Positions 45,394-57,293 are shown, counted from the first letter of the stretch. The stretch is DNA of 64,000 nt from Mucilaginibacter aquariorum (GCF_024498135.1 NZ_JANHOH010000001.1:434001-498000); one strand, 5' to 3'. Numbers and translations: made by a program. The notes: a model not told the origin generated them from the sequence alone.

Positions 45394-47991
45394 ATGAATT
45401 TTAACAACTTTACCATAAAAGCCCAGGAAGCTGTACAAAAGGCATCCGAAATTGCGATCGGTAATCAGCAGCAAGCTATCGAGACCGCGCATTTATTGAA
45501 AGGTTTATTACTGGTTGACGAGAACGTTATTACCTACCTGTTAAAAAAACTAAACGTTAACGTTAACCGACTTAACGAAACGCTCGACGCGCAAATATCA
45601 TCCTTCCCAAAAGTTAGCGGGAGCGAGGTTTATTTGTCATCAAGCGTAAATGCAGCCTTGCAGAAGGCAAACTCTTATTTAAAAGAATTTAAGGACGAAT
45701 TTGTATCTGTTGAGCATATATTATTAGGCATATTATCAGCCGGGGACAAAATTTCCGGCATGTTGAAGGATGCCGGCGTTAACGAAAAAGATCTGAAAAA
45801 GGCCATTATTAGCCTGCGTGGCGATAGCAAGGTAACCAACCAAAATGCCGAAGCTACTTACAACGCGCTAAACAAATATGCCCGTAACCTAAATGAGTAT
45901 GCCGAAAGCGGCAAGCTTGACCCGGTTATAGGCCGTGATGAAGAGATCCGCCGTGTGATACAGATCCTATCGCGCCGTACTAAAAATAACCCTATACTGG
46001 TTGGTGAACCCGGTGTGGGTAAAACCGCTATTGCCGAAGGTATCGCTTTCCGTATTATAAAAGGCGATGTGCCCGAAAGCCTGAAAACCAAAACCGTTTA
46101 TTCACTTGATATGGGCGCGCTGATTGCAGGCGCCAAATACAAAGGCGAGTTTGAAGAGCGCTTAAAAGCCGTTATCAAAGAGGTTATCCAAAGCGATGGC
46201 GAGATCGTTCTGTTTATTGATGAGATCCACACCCTTGTTGGTGCAGGCGGTGGCGAGGGCGCTATGGATGCGGCAAACATTCTGAAACCTGCCCTTGCCC
46301 GTGGCGAGCTACGTGCCATTGGCGCGACAACGCTTAACGAGTATCAGAAATATGTAGAGAAAGATAAAGCGCTTGAACGCCGTTTTCAGAAGGTGATGGT
46401 GGATGAGCCGGATACTGCCGATGCCATTTCTATTTTGCGTGGATTGAAAGAACGCTACGAAACGCACCATAAGGTACGTATCAAGGATGAAGCTATTATT
46501 GCCGCTGTTGAAATGTCGCAACGCTATATATCTGACCGTTTCTTGCCCGATAAGGCTATCGATTTAATGGATGAAGCGGCCTCTAAGCTGCGTTTAGAGA
46601 TGGATTCGGTACCGGAAGCGGTTGATGAACTGGAACGCCGCATTATGCAGCTTGAAATTGAGCGCGAAGCCATTAAGCGTGAAAAAGACGACCACAAGGT
46701 TAAAGAACTGAGTGAAGAAATTGCCAACCTATCTGCCGAGCGCGATTCATTACGTGCCAAATGGCAGGGCGAAAAAGACCTGGTTGATGGCATTAACCAA
46801 AAGGTTGAACAGATAGAGAATTACAAACAGGAAGCCGAACAGGCCGAACGTGCCGGTGATTATGGCAAGGTAGCCGAGTTACGCTACGGAACTATAGTGG
46901 AAGCCCAGCAGCAGGTTGATAAGCTGAAAGCTGCCTTGCTGGAAAACCAACAGGATAGCCGTATGCTGAAAGAGGAAGTTACCGCTGATGATATTGCAGG
47001 TGTAGTAAGCCGCTGGACAGGTATCCCGGTTAGTAAAATGATACAAAGCGAACGCGAAAAGTTGCTTAACCTGGAAGATGAGCTCCACAAACGTGTAGCA
47101 GGGCAGGAGGAAGCTATTGAAGCGATAAGCGATGCTATCCGCCGTAGCCGTGCCGGCTTGCAGGATAAACGCAAACCCATAGGTTCGTTCATATTTTTGG
47201 GGACTACCGGTGTGGGTAAAACCGAGCTGGCCAAAGCCCTTGCCGAATACTTGTTCAACGATGAAAACTCGTTGGTGCGTATTGATATGAGCGAATACCA
47301 GGAACGTCATTCGGTTTCAAGGCTGATAGGTGCGCCCCCGGGATATGTGGGTTACGATGAAGGTGGACAGCTGACTGAAGCCGTGCGCCGCAAACCTTAC
47401 AGTGTAGTATTGCTGGACGAGATAGAAAAAGCGCACCCTGATGTATTTAACATCCTGTTGCAGGTATTAGATGATGGCCACTTAACCGATAACAAAGGCC
47501 GGGTGGTAAACTTTAAGAATACCATCATCATCATGACATCTAATATCGGTTCTAATATTATCCAGGATAACTTCCAGGATTTGGATGATAATAACCGCGA
47601 GGAAGTTATCGCCAAAACAAAGAACGACCTGTTTACCTTGCTGCGGGCAACCATACGCCCCGAGTTTTTGAACAGGATTGACGAGATCATTATGTTTACT
47701 CCGCTTAGCAGGGACGAGATAACCGATATTGTGAAACTGCAATTTAAGCAGGTACAGCAAACCCTTGCCGAAATGGGTGTAACCATCGAAGCATCTGATG
47801 AGGCTTTAGACTGGCTGGCACAATTGGGTTACGACCCGCAATTTGGTGCAAGGCCTTTAAAACGTGTTATCCAAAAGAAAATACTGAACGAGCTATCAAA
47901 GCAAATATTGGCCGGTAAGGTAGATAGAGACAGTAAGATAAAGCTGGATATGTTTGATAACAACTTCGTATTTATGAATGCAAGTGAATAA
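45394..47991 (+). CDS. clpB: ATP-dependent disaggregase
   Basis: An 865-residue hexameric AAA+ chaperone that works with DnaK to dissolve protein aggregates after heat stress. It has an N-terminal Clp repeat domain (1-148), first nucleotide site with Walker A GEPGVGKT (204-211) and Walker B VLFIDEIH, the coiled-coil middle domain (about 400-530, with long Glu/Lys heptads) and the second AAA+ site with Walker A GTTGVGKT (about 605-612). The frame opens 3 codons earlier at TTG (45385), but ATG at 45394 is the normal start. A terminator follows. Confidence 0.97.
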   Translation: MNFNNFTIKAQEAVQKASEIAIGNQQQAIETAHLLKGLLLVDENVITYLLKKLNVNVNRLNETLDAQISSFPKVSGSEVYLSSSVNAALQKANSYLKEFKDEFVSVEHILLGILSAGDKISGMLKDAGVNEKDLKKAIISLRGDSKVTNQNAEATYNALNKYARNLNEYAESGKLDPVIGRDEEIRRVIQILSRRTKNNPILVGEPGVGKTAIAEGIAFRIIKGDVPESLKTKTVYSLDMGALIAGAKYKGEFEERLKAVIKEVIQSDGEIVLFIDEIHTLVGAGGGEGAMDAANILKPALARGELRAIGATTLNEYQKYVEKDKALERRFQKVMVDEPDTADAISILRGLKERYETHHKVRIKDEAIIAAVEMSQRYISDRFLPDKAIDLMDEAASKLRLEMDSVPEAVDELERRIMQLEIEREAIKREKDDHKVKELSEEIANLSAERDSLRAKWQGEKDLVDGINQKVEQIENYKQEAEQAERAGDYGKVAELRYGTIVEAQQQVDKLKAALLENQQDSRMLKEEVTADDIAGVVSRWTGIPVSKMIQSEREKLLNLEDELHKRVAGQEEAIEAISDAIRRSRAGLQDKRKPIGSFIFLGTTGVGKTELAKALAEYLFNDENSLVRIDMSEYQERHSVSRLIGAPPGYVGYDEGGQLTEAVRRKPYSVVLLDEIEKAHPDVFNILLQVLDDGHLTDNKGRVVNFKNTIIIMTSNIGSNIIQDNFQDLDDNNREEVIAKTKNDLFTLLRATIRPEFLNRIDEIIMFTPLSRDEITDIVKLQFKQVQQTLAEMGVTIEASDEALDWLAQLGYDPQFGARPLKRVIQKKILNELSKQILAGKVDRDSKIKLDMFDNNFVFMNASE

Positions 47992-48012
47992 TTTGATGTT
48001 AGGATATATTCA

Positions 48013-48045
48013 TAAAAAGAGCGGCCTTTTGGGCCGCTCTTTTTG
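48013..48045 (+). terminator. Rho-independent terminator after clpB
   Basis: Stem AAAGAGCGGCC / GGCCGCTCTTT with a short TTTT loop and a following T-run. Confidence 0.88.
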
Positions 48046-48104
48046 TAATACTTTAATTGGAGTAACGTTGTAGCAAGCTTTAACGAAATATCCGGGCCCG
48101 ATGG

Positions 48105-48911
48105 CTATTTAGCATTTATATAAGTGTATTCAATTGTGCCGGATTGTATCTCGGGAACATTCTGCTTAATATACGTGCTTTCTACGTTTGCCTTAGTAGG
48201 ATAGCCGTCACTATCGTATGTGTAGCTATAAACATAAGTGGTTGTTTCAGAAAAATCCATATGTGTCTCTTTTATTATTTCATTTTTATTGGCTAATGGC
48301 ATCATCGACCTGGTAAACATATAAAACGCATTAAACATATTAAACATGTCACCGCTATATAGATACGGGCTTTTTTTATCTCCATACTCATAAACGGATC
48401 CCGAAGAAAACTCCCCTAAATCCTTTGAAGTAGACTTTACAAGATTGCCATTAAGATATTCAAATGCAACGTCATTGATAACATATTCATTACCATTTAC
48501 ATAAGAATAGATCATTCCACTTATAGTACCCGGCTCATTTGTTTTTAATACAATGGCGCTGTTTACTGCCGGGTTTGAAGGAAAGATGCGGTTAATTCCT
48601 GTTGGTACACCATTAGAATAGCTAAAATTAAGATAATCATATGAATACTGTCCTGCATTTTCCAGCCTTTTTAATGTGCCGTCAGCATTATATGCCAGAA
48701 CGAAATCTTGAACAAGAGGTGTATACTTAGAAGATTCATGAACTTTAATCAGCTGATTTTTGTCATTATAGCTATACGCTGTAGTGATTCCGTTGTAAGA
48801 ATCCACCACTTTGGATAATAATTTTTTACCAGTTGAGGGGGGATTGCCATTATCTTTTTTACAAGCAATAAAAGATATCGCAATAAAGGTTAGAAGTAAA
48901 AATCTTTTCAT
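48105..48911 (-). CDS. Hypothetical lipoprotein with YD-repeat-like motifs
   Basis: A 268-residue exported lipoprotein (lipobox FIACKK, Cys17). The mature part repeats short Tyr-Asn/Asp strand motifs: TAYSYNDKNQLIKV, LAYNADGTLKRLEN, FSYSNGVPTGI, YTYDSDGYPTKAN. This is the pattern of DUF4595/RHS-like repeat proteins of Bacteroidota, which form beta-rich surface structures of unknown function. It is convergent with clpB and single. No binding residue can be pointed to. Confidence 0.72.
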   Translation of the reverse strand: MKRFLLLTFIAISFIACKKDNGNPPSTGKKLLSKVVDSYNGITTAYSYNDKNQLIKVHESSKYTPLVQDFVLAYNADGTLKRLENAGQYSYDYLNFSYSNGVPTGINRIFPSNPAVNSAIVLKTNEPGTISGMIYSYVNGNEYVINDVAFEYLNGNLVKSTSKDLGEFSSGSVYEYGDKKSPYLYSGDMFNMFNAFYMFTRSMMPLANKNEIIKETHMDFSETTTYVYSYTYDSDGYPTKANVESTYIKQNVPEIQSGTIEYTYINAK

Positions 48912-49105
48912 AATTGTGATAGATGCACCATTTTAAACACTTAATTGTCTGATGCTCAGGTAATCAAAGATGATGATTATATCTTATATATTGAAATTAA
49001 ATAAATAAAATTGACTGTAAACATCATCATTCAATTTAAAACAACAGGCATGTTTTTGGGTTATTATATTATAATCATTATCACACCAAAATAAACGCTA
49101 CTACC

Positions 49106-49450
49106 ATGAAAAATTTTGAAACATTAGTGGATGCCACTAACGATTTGACGAAAAGAGGATATACCGCAAATTTAAGCCTTGAAGGCGACACCATAGATGA
49201 TAAATCGAACAACATACATATGACTGCCAACGATTTCGAAATTGACGAGTTCTACCGTTTCGAGGGGCAAAGCAATCCGGATGATATGGCCATAGTTTAT
49301 GGTATTAGTTCACCTAAGTATAATTTAAAAGGTATATTAGTTAACGCCTACGGTACCTATGCCGATGATAGCTCATCGGCAATAGCAGCCAAATTGCACC
49401 ACCATCAGGTAAGTAATAACCTGCACGGTAGTGATAGGCCGACGCAGTAA
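49106..49450 (+). CDS. Small conserved protein, often misnamed PRPP synthetase
   Basis: A 114-residue soluble protein (ATNDLTKRGYTANL; FEIDEFYRFEGQSNPDDMAIVYGISS). Similar short proteins in this phylum are sometimes labelled phosphoribosylpyrophosphate synthetase in databases, but the protein is far too short for that enzyme (about 310 residues) and has no PRPP-binding motif, so the name should not be used. No activity is known. It precedes the minus-strand HEAT-like gene. Confidence 0.7.
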   Translation: MKNFETLVDATNDLTKRGYTANLSLEGDTIDDKSNNIHMTANDFEIDEFYRFEGQSNPDDMAIVYGISSPKYNLKGILVNAYGTYADDSSSAIAAKLHHHQVSNNLHGSDRPTQ

Positions 49451-49522
49451 TTCACAAGTACAAAGTCAAAATTCAAAAGCTTTGCTGGCGACAGGCATTG
49501 TTTTTGAGTTTTGGCTTTTACT

Positions 49523-50089
49523 TTAGCCTTTAATTGCTGCAAGCAATTTCTTTCCTCTTGATTGTATGGCCGGGCCACCGTCGCGCAGCATGAATAGTAC
49601 CTGGTTAGCCAATTCTTCCTTTATCCAATCGTATTGATCACATAAATTAAACAGGGTATCGGCCGCAAATACTTTAACAGCTATTTTTACTTTAGGATCT
49701 ATCAGCCAGTCGAAACACTGCTCAACTACAACTTCCATATCTATAGCTGCTAACCTTGATCTGATACCTTCCGGTGCATCCGGCATGGTAAGGTTCATCA
49801 TAATGCGGGTGTAATGCCTTTTGCAGCTGGCATTGGTAACATTTCCCATTCGCTGTACAAAATATTCCAGGTTATTAATATACCGTTCGGGTTCGGCCAA
49901 AATAGTAGTATCCAGCAGCCACGCGGCCCTAAAACCAACTTGTGTATCAGGGTGAAATGTAATATCTATTAGCCTGTTCAGGTCAAAGTTTTGTTCTCTT
50001 AATTTAACAGACAGGCGTTCAATAAACCCTTTTGTAGGGTCAACCATTAATTGCTGAATAAGCTGGTCGGTGGTAAGTATCGCATCCAT
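49523..50089 (-). CDS. HEAT-like helical protein of unknown function
   Basis: A 188-residue soluble protein from the ATG at 50089; an in-frame ATG at 50170 would prepend 27 residues (SHNTISFINKRGAAEK) that do not look like the rest. The chain is made of short helical pairs (DVQ-free region: LIDITFHPDTQVGFRAAWLL; KVFAADTLFNLCDQY), reminiscent of HEAT/ARM repeats. I do not recognise a precise family. Its start region lies opposite the start of the DUF3175 gene (divergent, 66-base gap). Confidence 0.65.
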   Translation of the reverse strand: MDAILTTDQLIQQLMVDPTKGFIERLSVKLREQNFDLNRLIDITFHPDTQVGFRAAWLLDTTILAEPERYINNLEYFVQRMGNVTNASCKRHYTRIMMNLTMPDAPEGIRSRLAAIDMEVVVEQCFDWLIDPKVKIAVKVFAADTLFNLCDQYDWIKEELANQVLFMLRDGGPAIQSRGKKLLAAIKG

Positions 50090-50155
50090 CAGGAATATAA
50101 AATTATAAAAACTTTTTTCAGCAGCTCCTCTTTTATTAATAAAAGATATAGTGTT

Positions 50156-50461
50156 ATGGCTGTGAAACATAAAGCGAAAAAAAGCGCGAAAAAGTGGTCG
50201 GCTAAAGTAACCGAAACCAGTGATGCGCTCGATTTGGACAGGGAAGTTTTTAAGTCAAAAGATCCGGAAGAAATTGCCGAATCATTAAAACACTCGGCCG
50301 ATACAAGCCACAGGCGTAAGGGATCGCCTTTCCAAAGCGCCATGTCTATGCTTAGTTTTTATATCAATCGCGCCGGAAAAAACCTCACCAAAACCCAAAA
50401 GAAACCCCTGGAAAGGGCCAAGAACAAACTGCGTAAACTATATGGGCGCGAAGAAAAGTAA
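50156..50461 (+). CDS. DUF3175 family protein
   Basis: A 101-residue basic protein. The core VTETSDALDLDREVF, KDPEEIAESLKHSAD and SPFQSAMSMLSFYINRAGKNL is the DUF3175 pattern. Members are small, Lys-rich and of unknown function; some sit near Ku/LigD genes, but nothing of the kind is here. The frame opens upstream at 50051, but ATG at 50156 starts the recognisable domain. Confidence 0.85.
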   Translation: MAVKHKAKKSAKKWSAKVTETSDALDLDREVFKSKDPEEIAESLKHSADTSHRRKGSPFQSAMSMLSFYINRAGKNLTKTQKKPLERAKNKLRKLYGREEK

Positions 50462-50593
50462 CCGCTCAATTGCCTGTAACATTTTGCAATAATTACTGTC
50501 TGTAATTTATATACCTTCAAATCTTTACAACATTTAAACACTATGGCTTTGTAAAAATTATACATTTGCCTACCGTTAAATAATCGTTATTAC

Positions 50594-51862
50594 ATGGTTA
50601 AATTCAATCGATTTACGCTGAACAATGGCCTTAGGGTTATAGTTCATGAAGATAATACAACCCCAATGGCCGTGCTAAACATTCTTTATGATGTTGGCGC
50701 ACGCGACGAAGACCCCGAACAAACCGGCTTCGCTCATTTATTTGAGCACCTTATGTTTGGCGGGTCGGCAAATATTCCTAATTATGATGGGCCGCTGCAA
50801 CGGGTAGGGGGCGAAAATAACGCTTTTACCAGCAACGATATTACCAACTATTATATCACCCTTCCATCGGCCAACATAGAAACAGCTTTTTGGCTGGAAA
50901 GCGACCGGATGCTTAACCTTGCCTTTAGCGAGAAAAGCCTGGAGGTGCAGCGTAATGTGGTAATTGAGGAATTTAAACAGCGCTATCTGAACCAGCCTTA
51001 CGGCGATGTTTGGTTAAAACTAAGGCCAATAGTTTATAAGCAGCACCCGTATCGTTGGGCAACCATAGGTAAAACCATTAAACACATCGAGGATGCTAAG
51101 ATCGAAGACGTAAAAGCCTTCTTTAAAAAACATTATAACCCGCAAAACGCCATAATGGTAGTAGGCGGTGATGTTAAAACCGAAGACATAAAGGTACTGG
51201 CCGAAAAATGGTTTGGATCGATACCCGCTGGCGAAAAGTATGTGCGTAATTTACCGCAAGAGCAGCCTCAAAAAGAGGAACGCCGCGAAACCGTTACTGC
51301 AAAAGTACCGCTGAACGATGTATATATTGCTTTCCAGATGGAAGGGCGCGTTGATGAAAGTTATTACCCGGTTGAACTGATGTCTGATATTCTTTCAAGG
51401 GGTAATTCATCGCGTTTGTACCGCAACCTGGTAAAAGAAAAACACATATTTAGTGAAGTACATGCTTATATAACCGGCAGCCTGGACAAAGGCATGTTTG
51501 TGCTGGAAGGGAAACCGTTGGAAAATATAAGCATAGAGCAGGCCGAAGAAGCGCTTTGGCAGGAATTGGAGCGACTGAAAAATGAAGATGTACCTGCAGA
51601 TGAACTAACCAAGGTGAAAAACAAAACAGAAGCAACCATGGTGTTCTCAGAGATGTCGCTTTTGGATAAAGCCATGAACCTGGCCTTTTACGAACTAATG
51701 GGCGATGCTGATGGTTTTAACCACGAGTCGGCCCGGTTTTTAGCCGTTACAGCAGAACAGATCAGGGCACATGCTAATACTATCTTCAAAAGAGAAAACT
51801 CTTCAACACTTGTTTATTTAGCACAGGGAGTTGAAGAACCGGTTGAAGTGATTAGCGAATAA
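50594..51862 (+). CDS. M16 family peptidase, catalytic subunit
   Basis: A 422-residue zinc peptidase of the pitrilysin/mitochondrial-processing-peptidase family. The inverted zinc motif HxxEH is intact (His48, Glu51, His52 in FAHLFEHLMFGG), with the distal Glu in RNVVIEEFKQR. It pairs with the zinc-less homologue at 51882, 20 bases later, as the active alpha/beta type heterodimers do. It is predicted cytoplasmic since no signal is seen. Probable role: degradation of oligopeptides. Confidence 0.93.
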   Translation: MVKFNRFTLNNGLRVIVHEDNTTPMAVLNILYDVGARDEDPEQTGFAHLFEHLMFGGSANIPNYDGPLQRVGGENNAFTSNDITNYYITLPSANIETAFWLESDRMLNLAFSEKSLEVQRNVVIEEFKQRYLNQPYGDVWLKLRPIVYKQHPYRWATIGKTIKHIEDAKIEDVKAFFKKHYNPQNAIMVVGGDVKTEDIKVLAEKWFGSIPAGEKYVRNLPQEQPQKEERRETVTAKVPLNDVYIAFQMEGRVDESYYPVELMSDILSRGNSSRLYRNLVKEKHIFSEVHAYITGSLDKGMFVLEGKPLENISIEQAEEALWQELERLKNEDVPADELTKVKNKTEATMVFSEMSLLDKAMNLAFYELMGDADGFNHESARFLAVTAEQIRAHANTIFKRENSSTLVYLAQGVEEPVEVISE

Positions 51863-51881
51863 TGCATCAATAAAACTAAAC

Positions 51882-53165
51882 ATGAGCATTTTAAATAGAA
51901 AAACACCCCCGCAATTTAATGGGGTAGAAAATATAAACCTGATCCATCCCGAAAGTACCAAGCTGGCAAACGGCTGTAATATCTTCACTTTCAACTCGGG
52001 CGATCTGGATCTTGTACGCATTGAATGGATCTTTAGCAACCTGCGTTTCGACCCAAAAAAACCTTTGTTGAACGTGGCTGTAAACACCATGCTTACCGAG
52101 GGTACACACAATCTAACCGCCGCGCAAATTGCCGATAAGGTAGATTTCTACGGCGCTTTTTTGCAGGTTGATTACAGTTACGATCTTTCGCAGGTAACAC
52201 TGTTTACGCTAACAAAACATTTGCAGGCCACATTGCCGGTTGTAAAAGACATTCTTACCGATTCTATTTTCCCCGAGAAAGAATTGGAAACTTTTGTACG
52301 CAATCAGCAGCAAAAACTACAGGTAAGCCTGCAAAAGAATGACTTTGTTGCCCGCCGTGTATTTAACAGGGCTTTATATGGCGAAACCATTTATGGCCTT
52401 GCTGCCGAGCCTGAAGATTTCAAGTCCCTGAGAAGGGAAGACCTGTTGACACATTATAAACAAATGTATCAGCCGGGCAATTGCAATATTATTATAGCAG
52501 GCAAAGCCGATCCGCAGATATTGGAAGCCGTAACCAAAACATTTGAAGGTGCTTGGGGCGAAGTAACCACACCGGCAGATACCACACAGCCCGAATTACA
52601 ACCATCTGCCGAGCGTTTTATCTACCTGGAAAAAGCCGATGCATTGCAATCTGCTATCCGCATAGGTACACCGTTTGTAAACCGCACCCATCCGGATTTC
52701 CCCGGGCTGCAGGTTTTAAACACTGTTTTAGGGGGATACTTTGGTTCGCGGTTAATGGCCAACATCCGCGAGGATAAGGGTTATACTTATGGTATAGGTT
52801 CGGGGATGTCGTCATTCAAACAAACCGGCGCGTTCTTTATCGCATCAGAAGTTGGTGCCGATGTTTGTAAAGCAGCCGTAGTGGAGATCGAGAAGGAAGT
52901 AAATCTCTTAAAGGATGAGCTTATCCCGGAGGAAGAACTATCGCTGGTGCGCAACTTTATGCTGGGCTCGCTTTTGGGTAGCCTGGAGAATGTGCTTTCG
53001 CATGCCGATAAATTCAAAAACCTGCACTTTGCCGGTTTAGATTATGATTATTACGAACGTTATACCCAAACCGTAAAAAATATCACCGCCGAAGAACTAA
53101 AGGCGTTAGCCAATAAGTATTTTGATTTTGATAATTTTTATAAAGTTATTGTAGGGAAGTACTAA
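51882..53165 (+). CDS. M16 family peptidase, inactive partner
   Basis: A 427-residue homologue of the preceding gene that lacks HxxEH: at the matching place (about 60-75) it reads NTMLTEGTHNLTAAQ, without the zinc ligands. It keeps the substrate-binding arginine/tyrosine region (GYTYGIGSGMSS near 305). In two-subunit M16 enzymes this is the noncatalytic half, needed for substrate binding. It is placed 20 bases after the catalytic gene and ends at a terminator. Confidence 0.92.
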   Translation: MSILNRKTPPQFNGVENINLIHPESTKLANGCNIFTFNSGDLDLVRIEWIFSNLRFDPKKPLLNVAVNTMLTEGTHNLTAAQIADKVDFYGAFLQVDYSYDLSQVTLFTLTKHLQATLPVVKDILTDSIFPEKELETFVRNQQQKLQVSLQKNDFVARRVFNRALYGETIYGLAAEPEDFKSLRREDLLTHYKQMYQPGNCNIIIAGKADPQILEAVTKTFEGAWGEVTTPADTTQPELQPSAERFIYLEKADALQSAIRIGTPFVNRTHPDFPGLQVLNTVLGGYFGSRLMANIREDKGYTYGIGSGMSSFKQTGAFFIASEVGADVCKAAVVEIEKEVNLLKDELIPEEELSLVRNFMLGSLLGSLENVLSHADKFKNLHFAGLDYDYYERYTQTVKNITAEELKALANKYFDFDNFYKVIVGKY

Positions 53166-53215
53166 TAGATGTGCAGATTTGCGAATATGCAGATGTGCAG
53201 ATGAAAAAATAATTG

Positions 53216-53242
53216 CCGTTGGCTAAAGCCAACGGTTTTTTG
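53216..53242 (+). terminator. Rho-independent terminator after the M16 pair
   Basis: Perfect 9-base stem CCGTTGGCT / AGCCAACGG with an AA loop and following T-run. Just upstream are two copies of GATGTGCAGAT (near 53168 and 53192), a short repeat seen in this kind of intergenic DNA. Confidence 0.85.
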
Positions 53243-53355
53243 TTTTAGCGCCGTTAGTTAACCCAAATAGGATTTAATAATGTAAAGCTAAAATCAAGCA
53301 ATTGTCACCTTATCATCAATTCGAGATTGGGCTTTCCTAATTCCATAAATTTTGT

Positions 53356-53363
53356 TAGCTTTG
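53356..53363 (+). promoter_or_regulatory. -7 box (TAGCTTTG) of the guaB promoter
   Basis: TAGCTTTG matches TAnnTTTG exactly, 35 bases before the guaB ATG. A TTT at 53333-53335, 20 bases upstream, takes the place of the usual TTG at -33. Confidence 0.45.
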
Positions 53364-53388
53364 CCCGGCAAATAATAACTCCAAATAA

Positions 53389-54867
<1,479 letters not shown>

Positions 54868-54871
54868 TTTC

Positions 54872-54955
54872 AATTAGTGATTTAGTGAGTTATTGAATTA
54901 GTGATTTAGCACTCTTCATTATTCACTAAATCGCTAATTCACCAAATCACTAATT
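54872..54955. repeat. Imperfect AT-rich inverted repeat
   Basis: Left part AATTAGTGATTTAGTGA and right part TCACCAAATCACTAATT fold with a few mismatches, and a second inner set (AATTAGTGATTTAGC / CTAAATCGCTAATT) nests inside. It fills the gap between guaB and the next gene and may end guaB transcripts. Confidence 0.55.
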
Positions 54956-54959
54956 AAAA

Positions 54960-55544
54960 ATGCGAAGCATCTGCGTATTCTGTGGCGCCAACTTTAACGG
55001 CGACCCTCTGTTAAAACAAGCTGTTGAATTACTTGCTGATGTGATAGTAAGCAAAGATATTACCCTGGTTTATGGTGGTGGCAATGTTGGCGTAATGGGT
55101 TTGTTAGCCGATGCTGTAATGAGCCGTGGCGGTAAAGTAATTGGTATTATCCCTCAGTTTTTGATGGATAAAGAAGTTGGCCACAAGGGTATTACCGAAT
55201 TACGCATTGTAGAGAACATGCATCAGCGTAAACAGTTAATGAACGACCTTTGCGATGGTATCATCATGCTTCCCGGGGGATTTGGCACACTCGAAGAATT
55301 CTTTGAAGTGCTTACCTGGCTGCAATTAGGCTTGCACAATCATCCGGTAGGGATCTTGAATATTAATGGCTTTTATGATATGCTATTAAAGCAGATGGAT
55401 GTAATGGTAGAGCAACGCTACCTTAAACCCGCCAACCGCAAACTTGTACTTGCTTCAGTAGACCCAATAGAACTGGTTAACCTGATGGAAAACATCGACA
55501 TAAAACCTGATGAAGTTTGGTTTAGGGACAGGAATCTGACATAG
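54960..55544 (+). CDS. LOG family (TIGR00730) cytokinin riboside 5'-monophosphate phosphoribohydrolase-like protein
   Basis: A 194-residue Rossmann-like protein of the LOG family. The signature PGGFGTLEEFFEVLTW (about 101-116) and VYGGGNVGVMGLLAD (about 37-52) are complete. LOG enzymes cut N6-modified AMP to release a free cytokinin-type base in plants; bacterial members cleave purine monophosphates. Here it follows guaB, which fits purine metabolism, but the physiological substrate is unproved. There is a CGAN opening (CVFCGANFNGD) with two Cys. Confidence 0.92.
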   Translation: MRSICVFCGANFNGDPLLKQAVELLADVIVSKDITLVYGGGNVGVMGLLADAVMSRGGKVIGIIPQFLMDKEVGHKGITELRIVENMHQRKQLMNDLCDGIIMLPGGFGTLEEFFEVLTWLQLGLHNHPVGILNINGFYDMLLKQMDVMVEQRYLKPANRKLVLASVDPIELVNLMENIDIKPDEVWFRDRNLT

Positions 55545-55664
55545 AGTTTGCAGATTGTAGTTGGCACTTTACTTCAATTGCTATGCATGCATAATAATAT
55601 GCATTGATTTTAGGTTATTTCTAATTTATTTTCCTAAAATTACATAATCTATTATAGCATACGT

Positions 55665-57293
55665 ATGGATCTGGAATTCAATAAGAATGAGGATATTAAC
55701 AAGCAATTAGTTTACGAATTTAACACCCGGCTTAAAAAAATATACCTGGGTGGTGGCGAAAAGGCTGCTGCCAAACAAAAAGAAAAAGGCAAAATGCTTG
55801 CCCGCGAGCGTGTTGCATACCTGATTGATGACGATAAACCCTGGCTGGAAGTGGGCGCTTTTACTGCCGATGGCATGTACGCCGAACACGGCGGCTGCCC
55901 AAGTGGGGGCGTTGTTTGTGGCATTGGCTATGTAAGCGGCAGGCAATGTGTTATAGTTGCTAACGATGCAACCGTTAAAGCCGGTGCCTGGTTCCCTATA
56001 ACAGCCAAGAAAAACCTGCGCGCACAGGAAATTGCCATGGAAAACCGCCTGCCCATTATCTACCTCGTAGACTCGGCTGGCGTATATCTACCATTACAAG
56101 ACGAGATCTTCCCCGATAAAGAACACTTTGGCCGCATCTTCCGCAACAACGCGCAGATGAGCAGCATGGGTATCATCCAGATAGCCGCCATCATGGGTTC
56201 GTGCGTGGCGGGTGGCGCTTATTTACCTATCATGAGCGACGAAGCCATGATAGTTGAGGGCACAGGTTCTGTTTTCCTGGCGGGATCATATCTGGTAAAA
56301 TCGGCCATAGGCGAAGATGTAGATAACGAAACTTTGGGCGGTGCAACTACACAGTCCGAGATCTCGGGTGTAACGGATTACAAACATCCTAACGACAAGG
56401 CCTGCCTCGATTCTATCCGCAATATCATGAACAAGGTGGGCGATTATAACAAAGCGGGTTTCGACCGTATAAAACCATCGGCCCCCAAATTAAATGAGAA
56501 AGATATTTACGGCATACTGCCTGATAACCGCGAGAAGGCTTACGATATGTACGAAATCATCAAGCGACTGATTGATGATTCGGAATTTGAGGAATACAAG
56601 GCCGGTTACGGTCAGTCCATCATCTGTGGTTTAGGTCGTGTAGATGGCTGGGCGGTTGGCATTGTGGCCAATCAGCGCAAGGTTATTAAATCAAAAAAAG
56701 GCGAAATGCAGTTTGGCGGGGTTATCTATTCCGATTCGGCAGATAAAGCAACCCGCTTTATTATGAATTGTAATCAAAAAAAGATCCCATTAGTTTTTCT
56801 GCAGGATGTTACCGGTTTTATGGTAGGGAGCCGCAGCGAACATGGCGGCATTATAAAAGACGGCGCTAAAATGGTGAACGCTGTAGCCAATTCGGTTGTG
56901 CCAAAATTCACCATTGTAATAGGCAATTCATACGGCGCTGGCAATTACGCCATGTGTGGTAAGGCTTACGACCCACGGTTGATCTACGCATGGCCATCCG
57001 CCAAAATAGCAGTAATGGGCGGGAGCCAGGCAGCCAAAGTTTTGGTACAAATGCAGGCAGCCGGTTTAAAAGCGAAAGGTGAGGTAGTGGATGATGTGAA
57101 AGAAGCGGAACTGCTAAAACAAACTACTGATAGATATAACGCCCAAACAACGCCATATTACGCAGCCGCAAGGCTTTGGGTTGATGGTATCATCGACCCG
57201 CTGGAGACCCGCAAGGTAATATCAATGGGGATAGAGGCTGCTAACCATGCGCCGATAGAAAAGGCGTTTAATGTGGGGATAATTCAGACATAA
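55665..57293 (+). CDS. Acyl-CoA carboxylase carboxyltransferase (beta) subunit
   Basis: A 542-residue decarboxylase/transcarboxylase of the propionyl/methylcrotonyl-CoA carboxylase type. It has the two crotonase-fold halves: the N-terminal half with PTGGVVCGIGYVSG and the oxyanion region GGAYLPIMSDEA, and the C-terminal half with SYGAGNYAMCGKAYDPRL and GGSQAAKVL. It transfers carboxyl from biotin to an acyl-CoA. The biotinylated partner is not in this window. The exact acyl-CoA (propionyl, methylcrotonyl or other) cannot be fixed. Confidence 0.92.
   Translation: MDLEFNKNEDINKQLVYEFNTRLKKIYLGGGEKAAAKQKEKGKMLARERVAYLIDDDKPWLEVGAFTADGMYAEHGGCPSGGVVCGIGYVSGRQCVIVANDATVKAGAWFPITAKKNLRAQEIAMENRLPIIYLVDSAGVYLPLQDEIFPDKEHFGRIFRNNAQMSSMGIIQIAAIMGSCVAGGAYLPIMSDEAMIVEGTGSVFLAGSYLVKSAIGEDVDNETLGGATTQSEISGVTDYKHPNDKACLDSIRNIMNKVGDYNKAGFDRIKPSAPKLNEKDIYGILPDNREKAYDMYEIIKRLIDDSEFEEYKAGYGQSIICGLGRVDGWAVGIVANQRKVIKSKKGEMQFGGVIYSDSADKATRFIMNCNQKKIPLVFLQDVTGFMVGSRSEHGGIIKDGAKMVNAVANSVVPKFTIVIGNSYGAGNYAMCGKAYDPRLIYAWPSAKIAVMGGSQAAKVLVQMQAAGLKAKGEVVDDVKEAELLKQTTDRYNAQTTPYYAAARLWVDGIIDPLETRKVISMGIEAANHAPIEKAFNVGIIQT

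Noticed and set aside
53166..53215. Repeated GATGTGCAGAT words
   Set aside because: Only two copies, not a CRISPR-like array and without regular spacers.
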